Assembly: GCA_019245115.1 (NCBI GenBank)
Contig: JAFARZ010000367.1
Location: 1 to 38,519 of the forward strand
From: Streptosporangiaceae bacterium
Lineage (GTDB): Bacteria > Actinomycetota > Actinomycetes > Streptosporangiales > Streptosporangiaceae
Length of the DNA stretch: 38,519 bases
Direction of reading: 5' to 3'
In this document: in pieces, positions 1 through 7,409 of the stretch
Layout of the letters: each line of letters opens with the position of its first letter
Numbering within the stretch: the stretch's first letter is position 1
Translations under genes and position numbers: made by a program
Notes under the pieces: model-generated
The model's input: only the letters and a program-made list of their open reading frames with translations
Database searches by the model: none
Told to the model about the DNA's origin: nothing

Positions 1-518
1 CGACGACCCGGGCGATCCGCGAGGCCATCGCGGCCAGCGAAGTCAACGCCCATATCGCCGAGATATTCAACACGAACGCGCTGCTCGCGGAGGCCTTGCA
101 CATCCGGCTGGCGGACGCCGGACTGGCCCGCGCTGACCGGGTACGCATGTTCAGCATCACCACCTCGGCCGACGGGATCATCGTGGCGACCGTGGGCGGA
201 CCCGAGGCGGTCGGCTCGGCCAGCGTCACCGCTGTCCTGCTCGCCGCGCGGCTCGCGCTGCCCGTGCTCCCCGCCTCACTGGACACCGAGCCGGGTCTCG
301 GCGAATCGGTCACCCGGCTGCACGCGATGGGCGTCACCAGAGTCGCCATCGCACCCTGCATGATCGGGCCGGAAGTAACGCCCGGCGTCCTGGAGGGAGC
401 CGCGACCGCGGTGGGCGCCAAGTGCGCCGCGCCGCTAGGCGCGCACGGCAATGTGATCAAGCTCATCGCCCAGGCCTATGGCCAGGCGCTCAGCCGGATC
501 GAGACGGCGGACAGCTAG
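1..518 (+). CDS. Sirohydrochlorin chelatase / CbiX-like protein (C-terminal part)
   Basis: The frame is open from the window edge (first full codon at base 3) to TAG at 516-518, giving about 171 residues of a longer protein. The sequence resembles the second half of actinobacterial sirohydrochlorin chelatase-type proteins, which have two tandem chelatase-like domains of about 250-300 residues in total. Visible are an N-terminal helix (LLAEALHIRLADAGL), a strand-rich core with TAVLLAARLALPVLPASL, a MGVTRVAIAPCMIGPE segment and a closing APLGAHGNVIKLIAQAYG helix. The family inserts Fe2+ or Co2+ into sirohydrochlorin using histidines. Only the GAHGN histidine is obvious here, and the N-terminal domain, which often carries the metal-binding histidines, lies outside the window. 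Metal and reaction are therefore uncertain. No downstream partner gene follows; the next 900 bp are non-coding. Confidence 0.75.
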   Translation, partial: TTRAIREAIAASEVNAHIAEIFNTNALLAEALHIRLADAGLARADRVRMFSITTSADGIIVATVGGPEAVGSASVTAVLLAARLALPVLPASLDTEPGLGESVTRLHAMGVTRVAIAPCMIGPEVTPGVLEGAATAVGAKCAAPLGAHGNVIKLIAQAYGQALSRIETADS

Positions 519-1245
519 CGGGGCGTGCCAGAGAGCTTGAAAGGCTGGGGTCTGCCGCCCGCAGGAGATGCGTGTGACCGGTTATGGTCCGAGGTCGCGG
601 CTTCGTTCCGTTGCTGGATTGACCTGGATGTCCGGTAAGCCTCGAACGGAGTTTGGATTAAGGCGCTATATGGGGCGTGGAGGTCAAAACCTGGCCTTCG
701 TCCGAGCGGTTGGCATCAGCGGCACGCTCTGGCAGGCTCGATGGACCATCTATCTGCATGGATGTCCGGAATGTCCGGCCGGAGCCGAATTGATGGCGCT
801 TGGCGACCCGGCTGCGAGCATGGCGCAGACCTCCGCCCTTCAACTCTGTAGTGCCGTGTCTGTCTACGTTTGCCCGGCTGGTATGCGGTAACCCCTGCTG
901 CAGGGGCCGACGCCGGCGATACAGGCCTCGTGTGCAGCCAGCCCGCCTGCGGCCCGACCTGGCGCCGCGCGGCTGACTACGATTCCCTGAGCCGAAAATA
1001 TTTTCAGCTCAGGAAACTGGCCTCAAAGACACGGCACGTCTCCGGCTGGCCCCGCACCGGATCTACGAGGCGGGGCGGTCCCCGCGCGGCCGGATGCCCG
1101 TTTCATCCCATTTGCCGGTGTAACGCCACCAGGCTCGCGCGGTTGATCCGGGCTTCGCGGTTACTTTTGTGCTACCCACTGCACAAAAAGCACCACGAAG
1201 CCCGAAAGCACCATGAAAACTGCCCGGAATGCCCGTTTTCACGTA
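519..1245. other. Gene-free region with repeat remnants
   Basis: No credible gene is visible in this stretch. Reading frames at 568-891 and 870-1316 have no ribosome binding site, no family resemblance and atypical composition (Cys-, Trp- and Arg-rich). The second frame runs through two repeat elements, and the same peptide-like pattern reappears where those repeats recur elsewhere, so DNA rather than protein is conserved. The stretch holds a hairpin element at 1133-1240 and, near 757-785, a short CCGGAATG motif that resembles the end of that hairpin element. Confidence 0.7.
1133..1240 (+). repeat. Hairpin repeat element, family H, copy 1
   Basis: A perfect 9-bp outer stem (CGGGCTTCG at 1149-1157 with CGAAGCCCG at 1196-1204) encloses an inner 8-bp stem (TTTTGTGC with GCACAAAA). 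The element is followed by a conserved CTGCCCGGAATGCCCG stretch. A diverged second copy lies in opposite orientation at 34649-34755. Between copies the stem changes at two positions with the partner base changing too, so pairing is preserved. It is directly followed, five bases later, by the 200-bp element at 1246. Function unknown; it could be a structured RNA, a small non-autonomous transposable element or a nuclease-recognised palindrome. Confidence 0.7.
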
Positions 1246-1445
1246 GCTATTCAGGTAGCGTCAGCGATCTGATTCGGATCCCTGTTCGGATGGATGTGGC
1301 AGCCACCCAGTTATAACCGGGTGGCTGCCACATCCATCCGGTCGCGCCCTGATGCGGCCGGGATGAGAGTGGCCAGATGTGTACCTGGGCGCCCTGCGTC
1401 CGGACCTGCGGGGCTGGTGCAAGCCCACGACGCTTGGTGAATAGC
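1246..1445 (+). mobile_element. 200-bp MITE-like element with TIRs and a 54-bp central palindrome, copy 1
   Basis: The element starts GCTATTCA and ends TGAATAGC. The terminal inverted repeats extend imperfectly as GCTATTCA-NNN-AGCGTC at both ends, and TA dinucleotides flank both sides (1244-1245 and 1446-1447), as expected for IS630/Tc1-type insertion. In the middle, 1287-1340 is a 54-bp palindrome with one mismatch outside its tiny loop. A second copy of exactly 200 bp lies at 20223-20422, about 80-85% identical by eye. There is no open reading frame worth naming, so it is non-autonomous. Its right end coincides with the truncation point of the methyltransferase gene on the minus strand. Confidence 0.8.
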
Positions 1446-1702
1446 TATGTCTTCACGTCACGGGCGCGGGCGACATCGAGCGTTTCGGTGTTGATGTCCG
1501 TGGCGGTTATCGCCGCGGCCGACGATGACAGGACGCGCGTCCAGTAGCCGGTACCGGCGGCTATCTCGAGCACGTTGCCGCCTGCCACCAGTCGCGGGAG
1601 CAGTTCGCGCAACCGGGCGAGGTCGTCCTGACGCTCGGGCTTGGCGTAGATGGCGTCGTACTCGGCGGCGCGATGACGGTAGTACCCAGTGATCTGGGTC
1701 AC
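1445..1702 (-). pseudogene. Truncated class I SAM-dependent methyltransferase
   Basis: The GTG start at 1702 follows a strong AAAGGAGGG ribosome binding site. The 85 residues encode the N-terminal part of a Rossmann-fold methyltransferase: an amphipathic start (YYRHRAAEYDAIYA), motif I (VLEIAAGTGYWT, SAM-binding Gly loop) and motif II (ITATDINTETL, acidic residue for the ribose). The protein then ends after DVKT; intact members are about 200-210 residues. The TAG stop overlaps the terminal inverted repeat of the 200-bp element (1246-1445), which replaces the rest of the gene. The catalytic half is missing and I found no continuation beyond the element, so a deletion accompanied or followed insertion. 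The gene lies downstream of argG in the same direction. A functional short protein is unlikely. Confidence 0.8.
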
Positions 1703-1788
1703 GGCGACCCTCCTTTCCGGAGGTCACGAAAGTCCACGCGCAATCGCCGGGCCGTCGGCTGGCGCCAGGCACCCGGGCGGGCAAAGGG

Positions 1789-3276
1789 TCAGTCGGTGCC
1801 GGACTCCATGGCGGCGTGGTCCAGCAGCTCACCTGTTGGCGCTCCGCCTTCCCAGCCAACCAGCCCCGGTCGGCTCCCAGGGCCCAGCGAGGCGATGGCC
1901 TCGGCGCCGCCCTCGGGCAGGTCGCCGATCAGCGCGGCCGGGGTGGCAGACTCGGCACTGGCACCGGTCAGGCTGGGATGCGGACCGCCGACCAGGCCCA
2001 AGCCGACGTACTGCTCCAGCTTGGCGCGGGAGTCGGCGATGTCGAGGTTGCGCATGGTCAGCTGGCCGATCCGGTCACCGGGACCAAATGCGGCGTCCTC
2101 GGTCCGTTCCATGGACAGCTTGTCCGGGTGGTAGCTGAGCGCCGGACCGGAGGTGTCCAGGACCGAGTAGTCCTGGCCGCGCCGCAGCCGGAGCGTCACC
2201 TCGCCGGTGATCGCCGACCCGACCCAGCGCTGGAGCGACTCGCGGAGCATGAGGGCCTGGGGGTCGAGCCACCGGCCCTCGTACAGCAGCCTGCCCAGAC
2301 GGCGCCCCTCGATGTGGTAGCTGGCCAGCGTGTCCTCGTTGTGGATGGCGTTGACCAGCCGCTCGTAGGCCGCGTGCAGCAGCGCCATTCCCGGCGCCTC
2401 GTAGATGCCGCGGCTCTTTGCCTCGATGATCCGGTTCTCGATCTGGTCGGACATGCCCAGGCCGTGCCGGCCGCCGATGGCGTTGGCCTCCAGCACCAGA
2501 TCCACCGGCGAGGCAAACTCTCGTCCGTTGATGGTCACCGGGCGGCCCTGCTCGAAGCCGATCGTGACGTCCTCGGCGGCTATCTCGACGGCGGGATCCC
2601 AGAACCGCACGCCCATGATCGGTTCGACGATCTCCATGCCCGCGTCGAGGTGCTCCAGCGCCTTGGCCTCATGGGTGGCGCCCCAGATGTTGGCGTCGGT
2701 CGAGTAAGCCTTCTCCGCGCTGTCCCGGTAAGGCAGGCCGCGGGCGACCAGCCACTCCGACATCTCCCAGCGGCCGCCCAGCTCACTGACGAAGCCGACG
2801 TCCAGCCATGGCTTGTAGATCCGCAGTGAGGGGTTGGCGAGCAGCCCGTAACGGTAGAATCGCTCGATGTCGTTGCCCTTGAAGGTGGACCCGTCGCCCC
2901 AGATCTGCACGTCGTCGGCGAGCATCGCGCGCACCAGCAGGGTGCCGGTCACGGCTCGTCCGAGCGGCGTGGTGTTGAAGTAGGCACGACCGCCGGACCG
3001 GATGTGGAACGCTCCGCAGGCCAGGGCCGCGAGCCCCTCCTCCACCAGCGCCGCGCGGCAGTCCACCAGCCGGGCGATCTCCGCGCCATACGCGGTGGCA
3101 CGCCCGGGCACCGAGGCGATGTCCGGCTCGTCGTACTGTCCGATCTCAGCGGTGTAGGTGCACGGCACCGCGCCCTTCTCGCGCATCCACGCGACCGCTA
3201 CCGAGGTGTCGAGACCGCCGGAGAAGGCGATGCCGACCCGTTCGCCGACAGGCAGGGAACTGAGCACCTTGGACAT
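1789..3276 (-). CDS. argG: Argininosuccinate synthase
   Basis: This enzyme condenses citrulline and aspartate with ATP to argininosuccinate, the penultimate step of arginine synthesis, in the cytoplasm. The N-type ATP pyrophosphatase loop is seen as GIAFSGGLDTSVA near residue 18. Typical family segments follow: IWGDGSTFKGNDIERFYRYG, STDANIWGATHEAKALE, and the substrate-binding GGRHGLGMSDQIENRIIEAKSRGIYEAPG. At 495 residues it is of the longer E. coli-like class (about 447), with a roughly 50-residue Gly/Ala/Pro-rich tail of unknown role. ATG at 3276 is preferred over the in-frame start six codons upstream because the family begins MSKVL and a TATAAT box sits seven bases before this ATG, which suggests a leaderless transcript. 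Tandem palindromes upstream suggest arginine-dependent repression. The gene stands alone rather than in an arg cluster. Confidence 0.95.
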   Translation of the reverse strand: MSKVLSSLPVGERVGIAFSGGLDTSVAVAWMREKGAVPCTYTAEIGQYDEPDIASVPGRATAYGAEIARLVDCRAALVEEGLAALACGAFHIRSGGRAYFNTTPLGRAVTGTLLVRAMLADDVQIWGDGSTFKGNDIERFYRYGLLANPSLRIYKPWLDVGFVSELGGRWEMSEWLVARGLPYRDSAEKAYSTDANIWGATHEAKALEHLDAGMEIVEPIMGVRFWDPAVEIAAEDVTIGFEQGRPVTINGREFASPVDLVLEANAIGGRHGLGMSDQIENRIIEAKSRGIYEAPGMALLHAAYERLVNAIHNEDTLASYHIEGRRLGRLLYEGRWLDPQALMLRESLQRWVGSAITGEVTLRLRRGQDYSVLDTSGPALSYHPDKLSMERTEDAAFGPGDRIGQLTMRNLDIADSRAKLEQYVGLGLVGGPHPSLTGASAESATPAALIGDLPEGGAEAIASLGPGSRPGLVGWEGGAPTGELLDHAAMESGTD

Positions 3277-3313
3277 GACTGCAATTATATGCACAGCAGT
3301 GCATGATCATGCA
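3277..3313 (-). promoter_or_regulatory. argG promoter with overlapping ARG-box-like palindromes
   Basis: On the minus strand a perfect TATAAT (3289-3284) lies seven bases before the argG ATG, so transcription probably starts at the codon itself. Two overlapping palindromes cover the promoter: ATGCAC-AGCA-GTGCAT (3289-3304) and the perfect TGCATGATCATGCA (3300-3313). Spacing and TGCAT half-sites resemble actinobacterial ArgR boxes; identity of the regulator is inferred. Confidence 0.65.
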
Positions 3314-3330
3314 AATCATGTCGTGCCTCA

Positions 3331-3427
3331 CCGGCGCTTCCCCCCGCACCTCGACGCATCACCTCCGGCGCATCACCCCGCGCTTCCGGCGCAGCACCCC
3401 GCGCCTCCGGCGCTCCCCCCCGCAGGC
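3331..3427 (+). repeat. 21-bp tandem repeat between argG and the lectin gene
   Basis: Units starting CCGGCGCA at 3365, 3386 and 3407 are spaced exactly 21 bp; the first two are nearly identical and the third is degenerate. A related unit begins at 3331. They lie in the shared upstream region of two divergent genes and code for nothing obvious. Confidence 0.7.
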
Positions 3428-3480
3428 CGTCCGTAAGTTCACGTTGGCAGTCAAACCACCGATCCGAAGGGGACCACCCA

Positions 3481-4065
3481 ATGCACATCAAACTGCCTAC
3501 CAGCCGCCGCCACCGCGACGGCGCCCGGCGCCACCCGCGTCGTGCCGCCCGGCTCAGTGCCGCCCGACTCTGGGCCACCCTCGCCGTGCTCGCGACCCCG
3601 GCCGTGGCGGGTGCCGTGCTGGCCGGCCCGGCCTCGGCGAGCAGCTCGTTCACCACGCACCTCACGCCGAACAACACGTTCTTCCTGCTGCTCGACGTGT
3701 CGGGCGGGTCTACCTACCCGGGTGCACCGGTGATCGACTGGACCGCCAACGGCGGCGCCAATCAGGACTGGCTGTTCCAGCCCTCCGGGGGCAGCAACAG
3801 CTACCAGATTGTCAACGTCAACAGCAACATGTGCCTCACCACCGACGGCGCGGCCGGCGACCAGGTCTTCCAGGACCCCTGCACCGGCGCCGCCAACCAG
3901 CAGTGGCTGACGAGCCTTAGCCCCGGCAACGGGCGGGCCTACACCATCCAGAGCGCCTTCAGCGGCCTGTACCTCGATGTGAGCGGCGACAGCCCGTGGG
4001 AAGGAACCGCGATCGACACCTGGCCCTACAACGGAGGTTACAACCAGCAGTTCGGCGGTGTCTGA
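3481..4065 (+). CDS. Secreted ricin-type beta-trefoil lectin
   Basis: ATG at 3481 follows a GAAGGGGAC ribosome binding site with good spacing. The first ~56 residues form a twin-Arg-rich, then hydrophobic signal sequence (LWATLAVLATPAVAGAVLAGPASAS) with a likely AxA cleavage site, so the product is exported. The remaining ~138 residues form one ricin B / CBM13 beta-trefoil: three repeats, each with the QxW signature or its variant (NQDWLFQ, NQQWLTS, NQQFGGV), and LDVSG sugar-pocket segments in the first and third. There is no catalytic domain, so the role is probably carbohydrate binding at or outside the cell surface. It is transcribed divergently from argG and followed by two hairpins, so it is likely monocistronic. 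The ligand cannot be deduced. Confidence 0.85.
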   Translation: MHIKLPTSRRHRDGARRHPRRAARLSAARLWATLAVLATPAVAGAVLAGPASASSSFTTHLTPNNTFFLLLDVSGGSTYPGAPVIDWTANGGANQDWLFQPSGGSNSYQIVNVNSNMCLTTDGAAGDQVFQDPCTGAANQQWLTSLSPGNGRAYTIQSAFSGLYLDVSGDSPWEGTAIDTWPYNGGYNQQFGGV

Positions 4066-4093
4066 GTTACTCCAGCCGCTGAGGCAACGTGGG

Positions 4094-4122
4094 CGCGTCC
4101 GCACGGACATCGTGCGGGCGCG
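4094..4122 (+). terminator. Terminator hairpin after the lectin gene
   Basis: A 12-bp stem (CGCGTCCGCACG with CGTGCGGGCGCG, one G-T wobble) around a GACAT loop begins 29 bp after the lectin stop. There is no T-run, as is common in actinomycetes. Confidence 0.65.
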
Positions 4123-4158
4123 TCCGCACGCTTGCTCAACGTTGACGCTGAGCGCCCA

Positions 4159-4195
4159 GTTAAGCCCGGCTCAATCGGACCGGGCTTGACTTAAC
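4159..4195. terminator. Second hairpin between lectin and regulator genes
   Basis: GTTAAGCCCGG pairs with CCGGGCTT...TTAAC (three unpaired bases on the right arm), loop of about ten bases. It could back up the first terminator or act on the leader of the regulator gene that begins 92 bp later. Confidence 0.5.
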
Positions 4196-4286
4196 CAGCC
4201 AGGATCACCCCGCGCCGCGCGGACATCAGGGGACCGCGTTCCGCGCATCCGGCAATATCCCCGGGTTGGGAGCAGAGGCTGGGATC

Positions 4287-7200
4287 ATGATGGCGCTAAC
4301 CGTCAATCCCCTCCCCCTAAGGCTGAGCGGGCTCGTGGGCCGCGAGGATGAGCTGGCCGGCATCGGACGAAGTCTGGCGGAATGCCGCCTGCTCACCCTC
4401 ATCGGACCCGGCGGTGTCGGCAAGACGCGGCTGGCGCTCGCCGCCGCGAGCTCCGCGGACGCGGCCCGTCAGTTTCCGGCCGGTGTCTGCTGGGTGGACC
4501 TGACGCCGGTTGACGACCCGGCTATCGTCCCCCAGATTGTCGCCGCCGGGCTTGGCGTCCCGGATGCGCCCGGGCGGGACGCCGCGCACGCCATCGCGGC
4601 GCACATCGCCGGCCAGCCGGCGCTGATCGTGGTGGACAACTGCGAGCACGTGGCGGCCGAAACGGCCGGCCTGGCGGAATTCCTGCTGGCGGTGTGTCCG
4701 GCGCTGGTGATTCTGGCCACGAGCCGCGAACCACTCGGCGTGGACGGCGAACGGAACTGGGCCGTCCCGCCACTGTCGCTGCCCGCGGCCGATCCCACGC
4801 CATCGGCCCACGCGGCGGCGGCCGTGCTGGCTCGGTCCGACGCGGTCAGGCTGTTCGAGCAGCGGGCGCGGCTGGTCCGGCCGTCATTCCGGCTGACCGA
4901 CGGCAACGCGGCCGCGGTCGCACAGATCTGCCGGCGCCTGGACGGCCTGCCGCTGGCGATCGAGCTGGCCGCCGCCCGGATGCGGATCCTCTGCCCAGCC
5001 CAGCTGGCACAGCGGCTCGATGACATCTTCGCGGTGCTGACCGGCGGCGCGCGATCGGCGCCGCCCCGCCACCAGGCCCTGCGAGCGACGCTGGACTGGA
5101 GTCACGACATGCTCGGCGCGGATGAGCGTGCCGTGTTCCGGCGTCTGGCCGAGTTCGCCGGCGGGTTCACGCTGGACGCCGCGGAACAGGTCGCCGCTGG
5201 CGACGGCATCAGCGCCAGCGCGATGCTGGAGGTGCTGAGCCGGCTGGCCGACAAGTCGCTGCTCCAGGTCGATCACGACACGAACCACGACGACGGGGAC
5301 ACGCACTATTGCCTGCTGGCGACCATCCGCGACTATGCCGCCGAACGGCTCGCCGAAGCCGGGGAAACCACTCAGGTCCGCGCGGCTCACCTGCGCTATT
5401 ACACCGAGTTCGCGGAAGCTACCGCGGCGGGTATCGAAAACGCCGGGGCCAGGCCCGGCGGGATCGAGGTCGAGCTGGACCGGCTGGACGCCGAGCTTCC
5501 CAACCTGCGCCGGGCGTTTGAATACGCGGTGGAGTCGGATGACCCGATATCCCCGCTGCGGATAGCCTGCTCGCTGGATCGCTACGCCTACCTGCGTGGT
5601 AACTATGCCGAAGTCCGGCACTGGCTCGACACGGCGGTCACGAACTGCCCGGACGCGCCCGCCGGGCTACGGGCCAAGGCGCTGCTCGGCGGGGGCAGGC
5701 TCGCGCTGTTGCAGTGCGATTACACGCCGGCGGTCCGGCGGCTCGGGGCGGCGCTGCGGCTGTATCGCGACCTGGGCGACGACGCGGGCATCGCCGGCGC
5801 ACTACGGGTGCTCGGCAGCGTCGCACGGGAGCAGGGCAGGTATGCCAGGGCGGTGGAGCTGTACACCGAGAGCCTGGCCCTGGCGGAGGCCGCCGGCGAC
5901 CGGCGCGCCACGGCAACGGTGCACGGAACCCTGGCCATGGCCTGCTGGCTCCAGTGCGACTACGACAAGGCGATCGAACAGGCCACGGCCGCGCAGGAGA
6001 TCTACCGCGCCCTCGGCGATGTCGAGGGGGTGACCTCATCCCTAATCAACCTCGGCATCGCAGCCCGAGGTAAAGCAGATAACGAACGTTCTGTGGTGCT
6101 TCTGACCGAAGGCCTCTCCCTCGCGGAGGGAATCGGCTTCCGTGAAGGCGTCGCATGGTCAGCCGAGCAACTCGGCCTGCTCGCCGCCGACCGGGGTGAC
6201 CCCGCGGCGATACCCATGCTCCGCCGCAGCCTGGAGCTGCACACCGAGTTGCGCGACAGGTGGCGTGCGTCCAGCGTGCTGGAGGATCTGGCAGCGATCG
6301 CACTGTCCCAGGGCGACGCGGCACGGACGGCGCGGCTGCTCGGCGCGGCCGAAGCGATCCGGGAAGAGATCGGCACCGTCATCGCGCCCAGCGAGCGGTC
6401 GCAGCACGAATCGACAGCGGCGGGCGCACTGGACGCGCTCGGCACCGAGGCGTTCGCGGCGGCGCGACAGCGGGGACGGCTCGCCTCCATGGCAGACCTG
6501 CTGGCCGATCTGCCCGCTGCCGATACCCCGCCCGCTGCCGATGCCTCGCCCGCTCGTGACCCGGCCGCTGGTGACCCGCGCAGGCCTGGGCCGTCCAGCG
6601 CGGCTCAGCCGCTGCGCATCAAGATGCTCGGCGGGGCGGTGGTGGAACTCGGCGACGTCACGCTGACCACCGCTGACTGGGGTTACGCCAAGCCGCGCGA
6701 GCTGCTGTTCCTGCTCGCCTCGTCGCCACCGATGACCCGTGATCAGATCGGCGCCGCGCTGTGGCCGGACCTGTCCAGCCGCCAGCTCAGAAATGCGCTG
6801 CACACCGCGCTGCGCGAGCTGCGCCGTGCGCTCGGCGACGCCGGCTGGGTGTGCTACGCCGATGGCCAGTACCAGCTTGACCGCGCCCGGCCGTATGTCT
6901 GCGACGTCACCGCCTTCGAAGACGCGCTCGCCGCGGCCCACCGGGCCGCCACGGCCGGAGGCCCAGGCAAGTCCAGCACCGCTGGCCTGCCCGATCTGCA
7001 ACGCGCGATCGAGGCCTACGGCGGCGACTTCCTCGATGGGATGCCGGCCGGTGACTGGGCACTGGCGCGCCGTGACGAACTCCGCCGCGCATTCGAGTTG
7101 GCGCTGCTCGCGACCGGCCGGATGCTGACCGCCGCCGGCCGTCACCAGGCCGCCGCGGCCGCGTTCCGCCGCGCGGTCGTCCATGAGCCGCTCAACGAGG

Positions 7201-7406
7201 CGGCCCACCGGGAACTGATGATGTGCTGGATGAACCTCGGCCAGAGCGCCCGCGCCGTCCGGCACTACCACGAGCTCACCGATCGCCTGCGCGATCAGCT
7301 CGGCGTAGCCCCCGCGGCGGAGACGACGGCCCTGTACCGGAAACTGGTCCCCGCTCACGCGCTCGCCGCCAGCCGGAACGCCCGGCTCGTCGGATCAAGC
7401 GCTTAG
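4287..7406 (+). CDS. AfsR/SARP-like regulator with reversed domain order (NB-ARC, TPR, wHTH, BTAD)
   Basis: This is a large (1039 residues) ATP-dependent transcriptional regulator. The N-terminus carries an NB-ARC/STAND ATPase: LVGREDEL linker, Walker A GPGGVGKT (about residues 40-47), Walker B LIVVDNCEH, sensor LATSREPL and the GLPLAIELAAARM motif. A winged-helix and a long array of TPR-like repeats follow (about 350-700), then a low-complexity Pro/Ala linker. From about residue 776 comes an OmpR-like winged helix (LRIKMLGGAVVELGD ... LLFLLASSPPMTRDQIGAALWP) and finally a bacterial transcriptional activation domain to the C-terminus. In AfsR and SARPs the DNA-binding and BTAD domains come first, so the order here is inverted. 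ATG at 4287 (followed by another ATG at 4290) is favoured over a TTG at 4266 because AGAGG lies eight bases before it. No biosynthetic cluster adjoins, so its target is unknown. Confidence 0.85.
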   Translation: MMALTVNPLPLRLSGLVGREDELAGIGRSLAECRLLTLIGPGGVGKTRLALAAASSADAARQFPAGVCWVDLTPVDDPAIVPQIVAAGLGVPDAPGRDAAHAIAAHIAGQPALIVVDNCEHVAAETAGLAEFLLAVCPALVILATSREPLGVDGERNWAVPPLSLPAADPTPSAHAAAAVLARSDAVRLFEQRARLVRPSFRLTDGNAAAVAQICRRLDGLPLAIELAAARMRILCPAQLAQRLDDIFAVLTGGARSAPPRHQALRATLDWSHDMLGADERAVFRRLAEFAGGFTLDAAEQVAAGDGISASAMLEVLSRLADKSLLQVDHDTNHDDGDTHYCLLATIRDYAAERLAEAGETTQVRAAHLRYYTEFAEATAAGIENAGARPGGIEVELDRLDAELPNLRRAFEYAVESDDPISPLRIACSLDRYAYLRGNYAEVRHWLDTAVTNCPDAPAGLRAKALLGGGRLALLQCDYTPAVRRLGAALRLYRDLGDDAGIAGALRVLGSVAREQGRYARAVELYTESLALAEAAGDRRATATVHGTLAMACWLQCDYDKAIEQATAAQEIYRALGDVEGVTSSLINLGIAARGKADNERSVVLLTEGLSLAEGIGFREGVAWSAEQLGLLAADRGDPAAIPMLRRSLELHTELRDRWRASSVLEDLAAIALSQGDAARTARLLGAAEAIREEIGTVIAPSERSQHESTAAGALDALGTEAFAAARQRGRLASMADLLADLPAADTPPAADASPARDPAAGDPRRPGPSSAAQPLRIKMLGGAVVELGDVTLTTADWGYAKPRELLFLLASSPPMTRDQIGAALWPDLSSRQLRNALHTALRELRRALGDAGWVCYADGQYQLDRARPYVCDVTAFEDALAAAHRAATAGGPGKSSTAGLPDLQRAIEAYGGDFLDGMPAGDWALARRDELRRAFELALLATGRMLTAAGRHQAAAAAFRRAVVHEPLNEAAHRELMMCWMNLGQSARAVRHYHELTDRLRDQLGVAPAAETTALYRKLVPAHALAASRNARLVGSSA

Positions 7407-7409
7407 CGC

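Noticed and set aside
568..1316. Two overlapping reading frames of 107 and 148 codons as genes
   Set aside because: No ribosome binding site, odd composition, and the second is made of repeat elements whose base pairing, not codons, is conserved.
1816..2829. 337-codon frame on the plus strand
   Set aside because: It is the antisense shadow of argG; the minus-strand product matches argininosuccinate synthase throughout.
3365..3427. CRISPR-like array in the 21-bp repeats
   Set aside because: The units are contiguous with no spacers and there are no cas genes.
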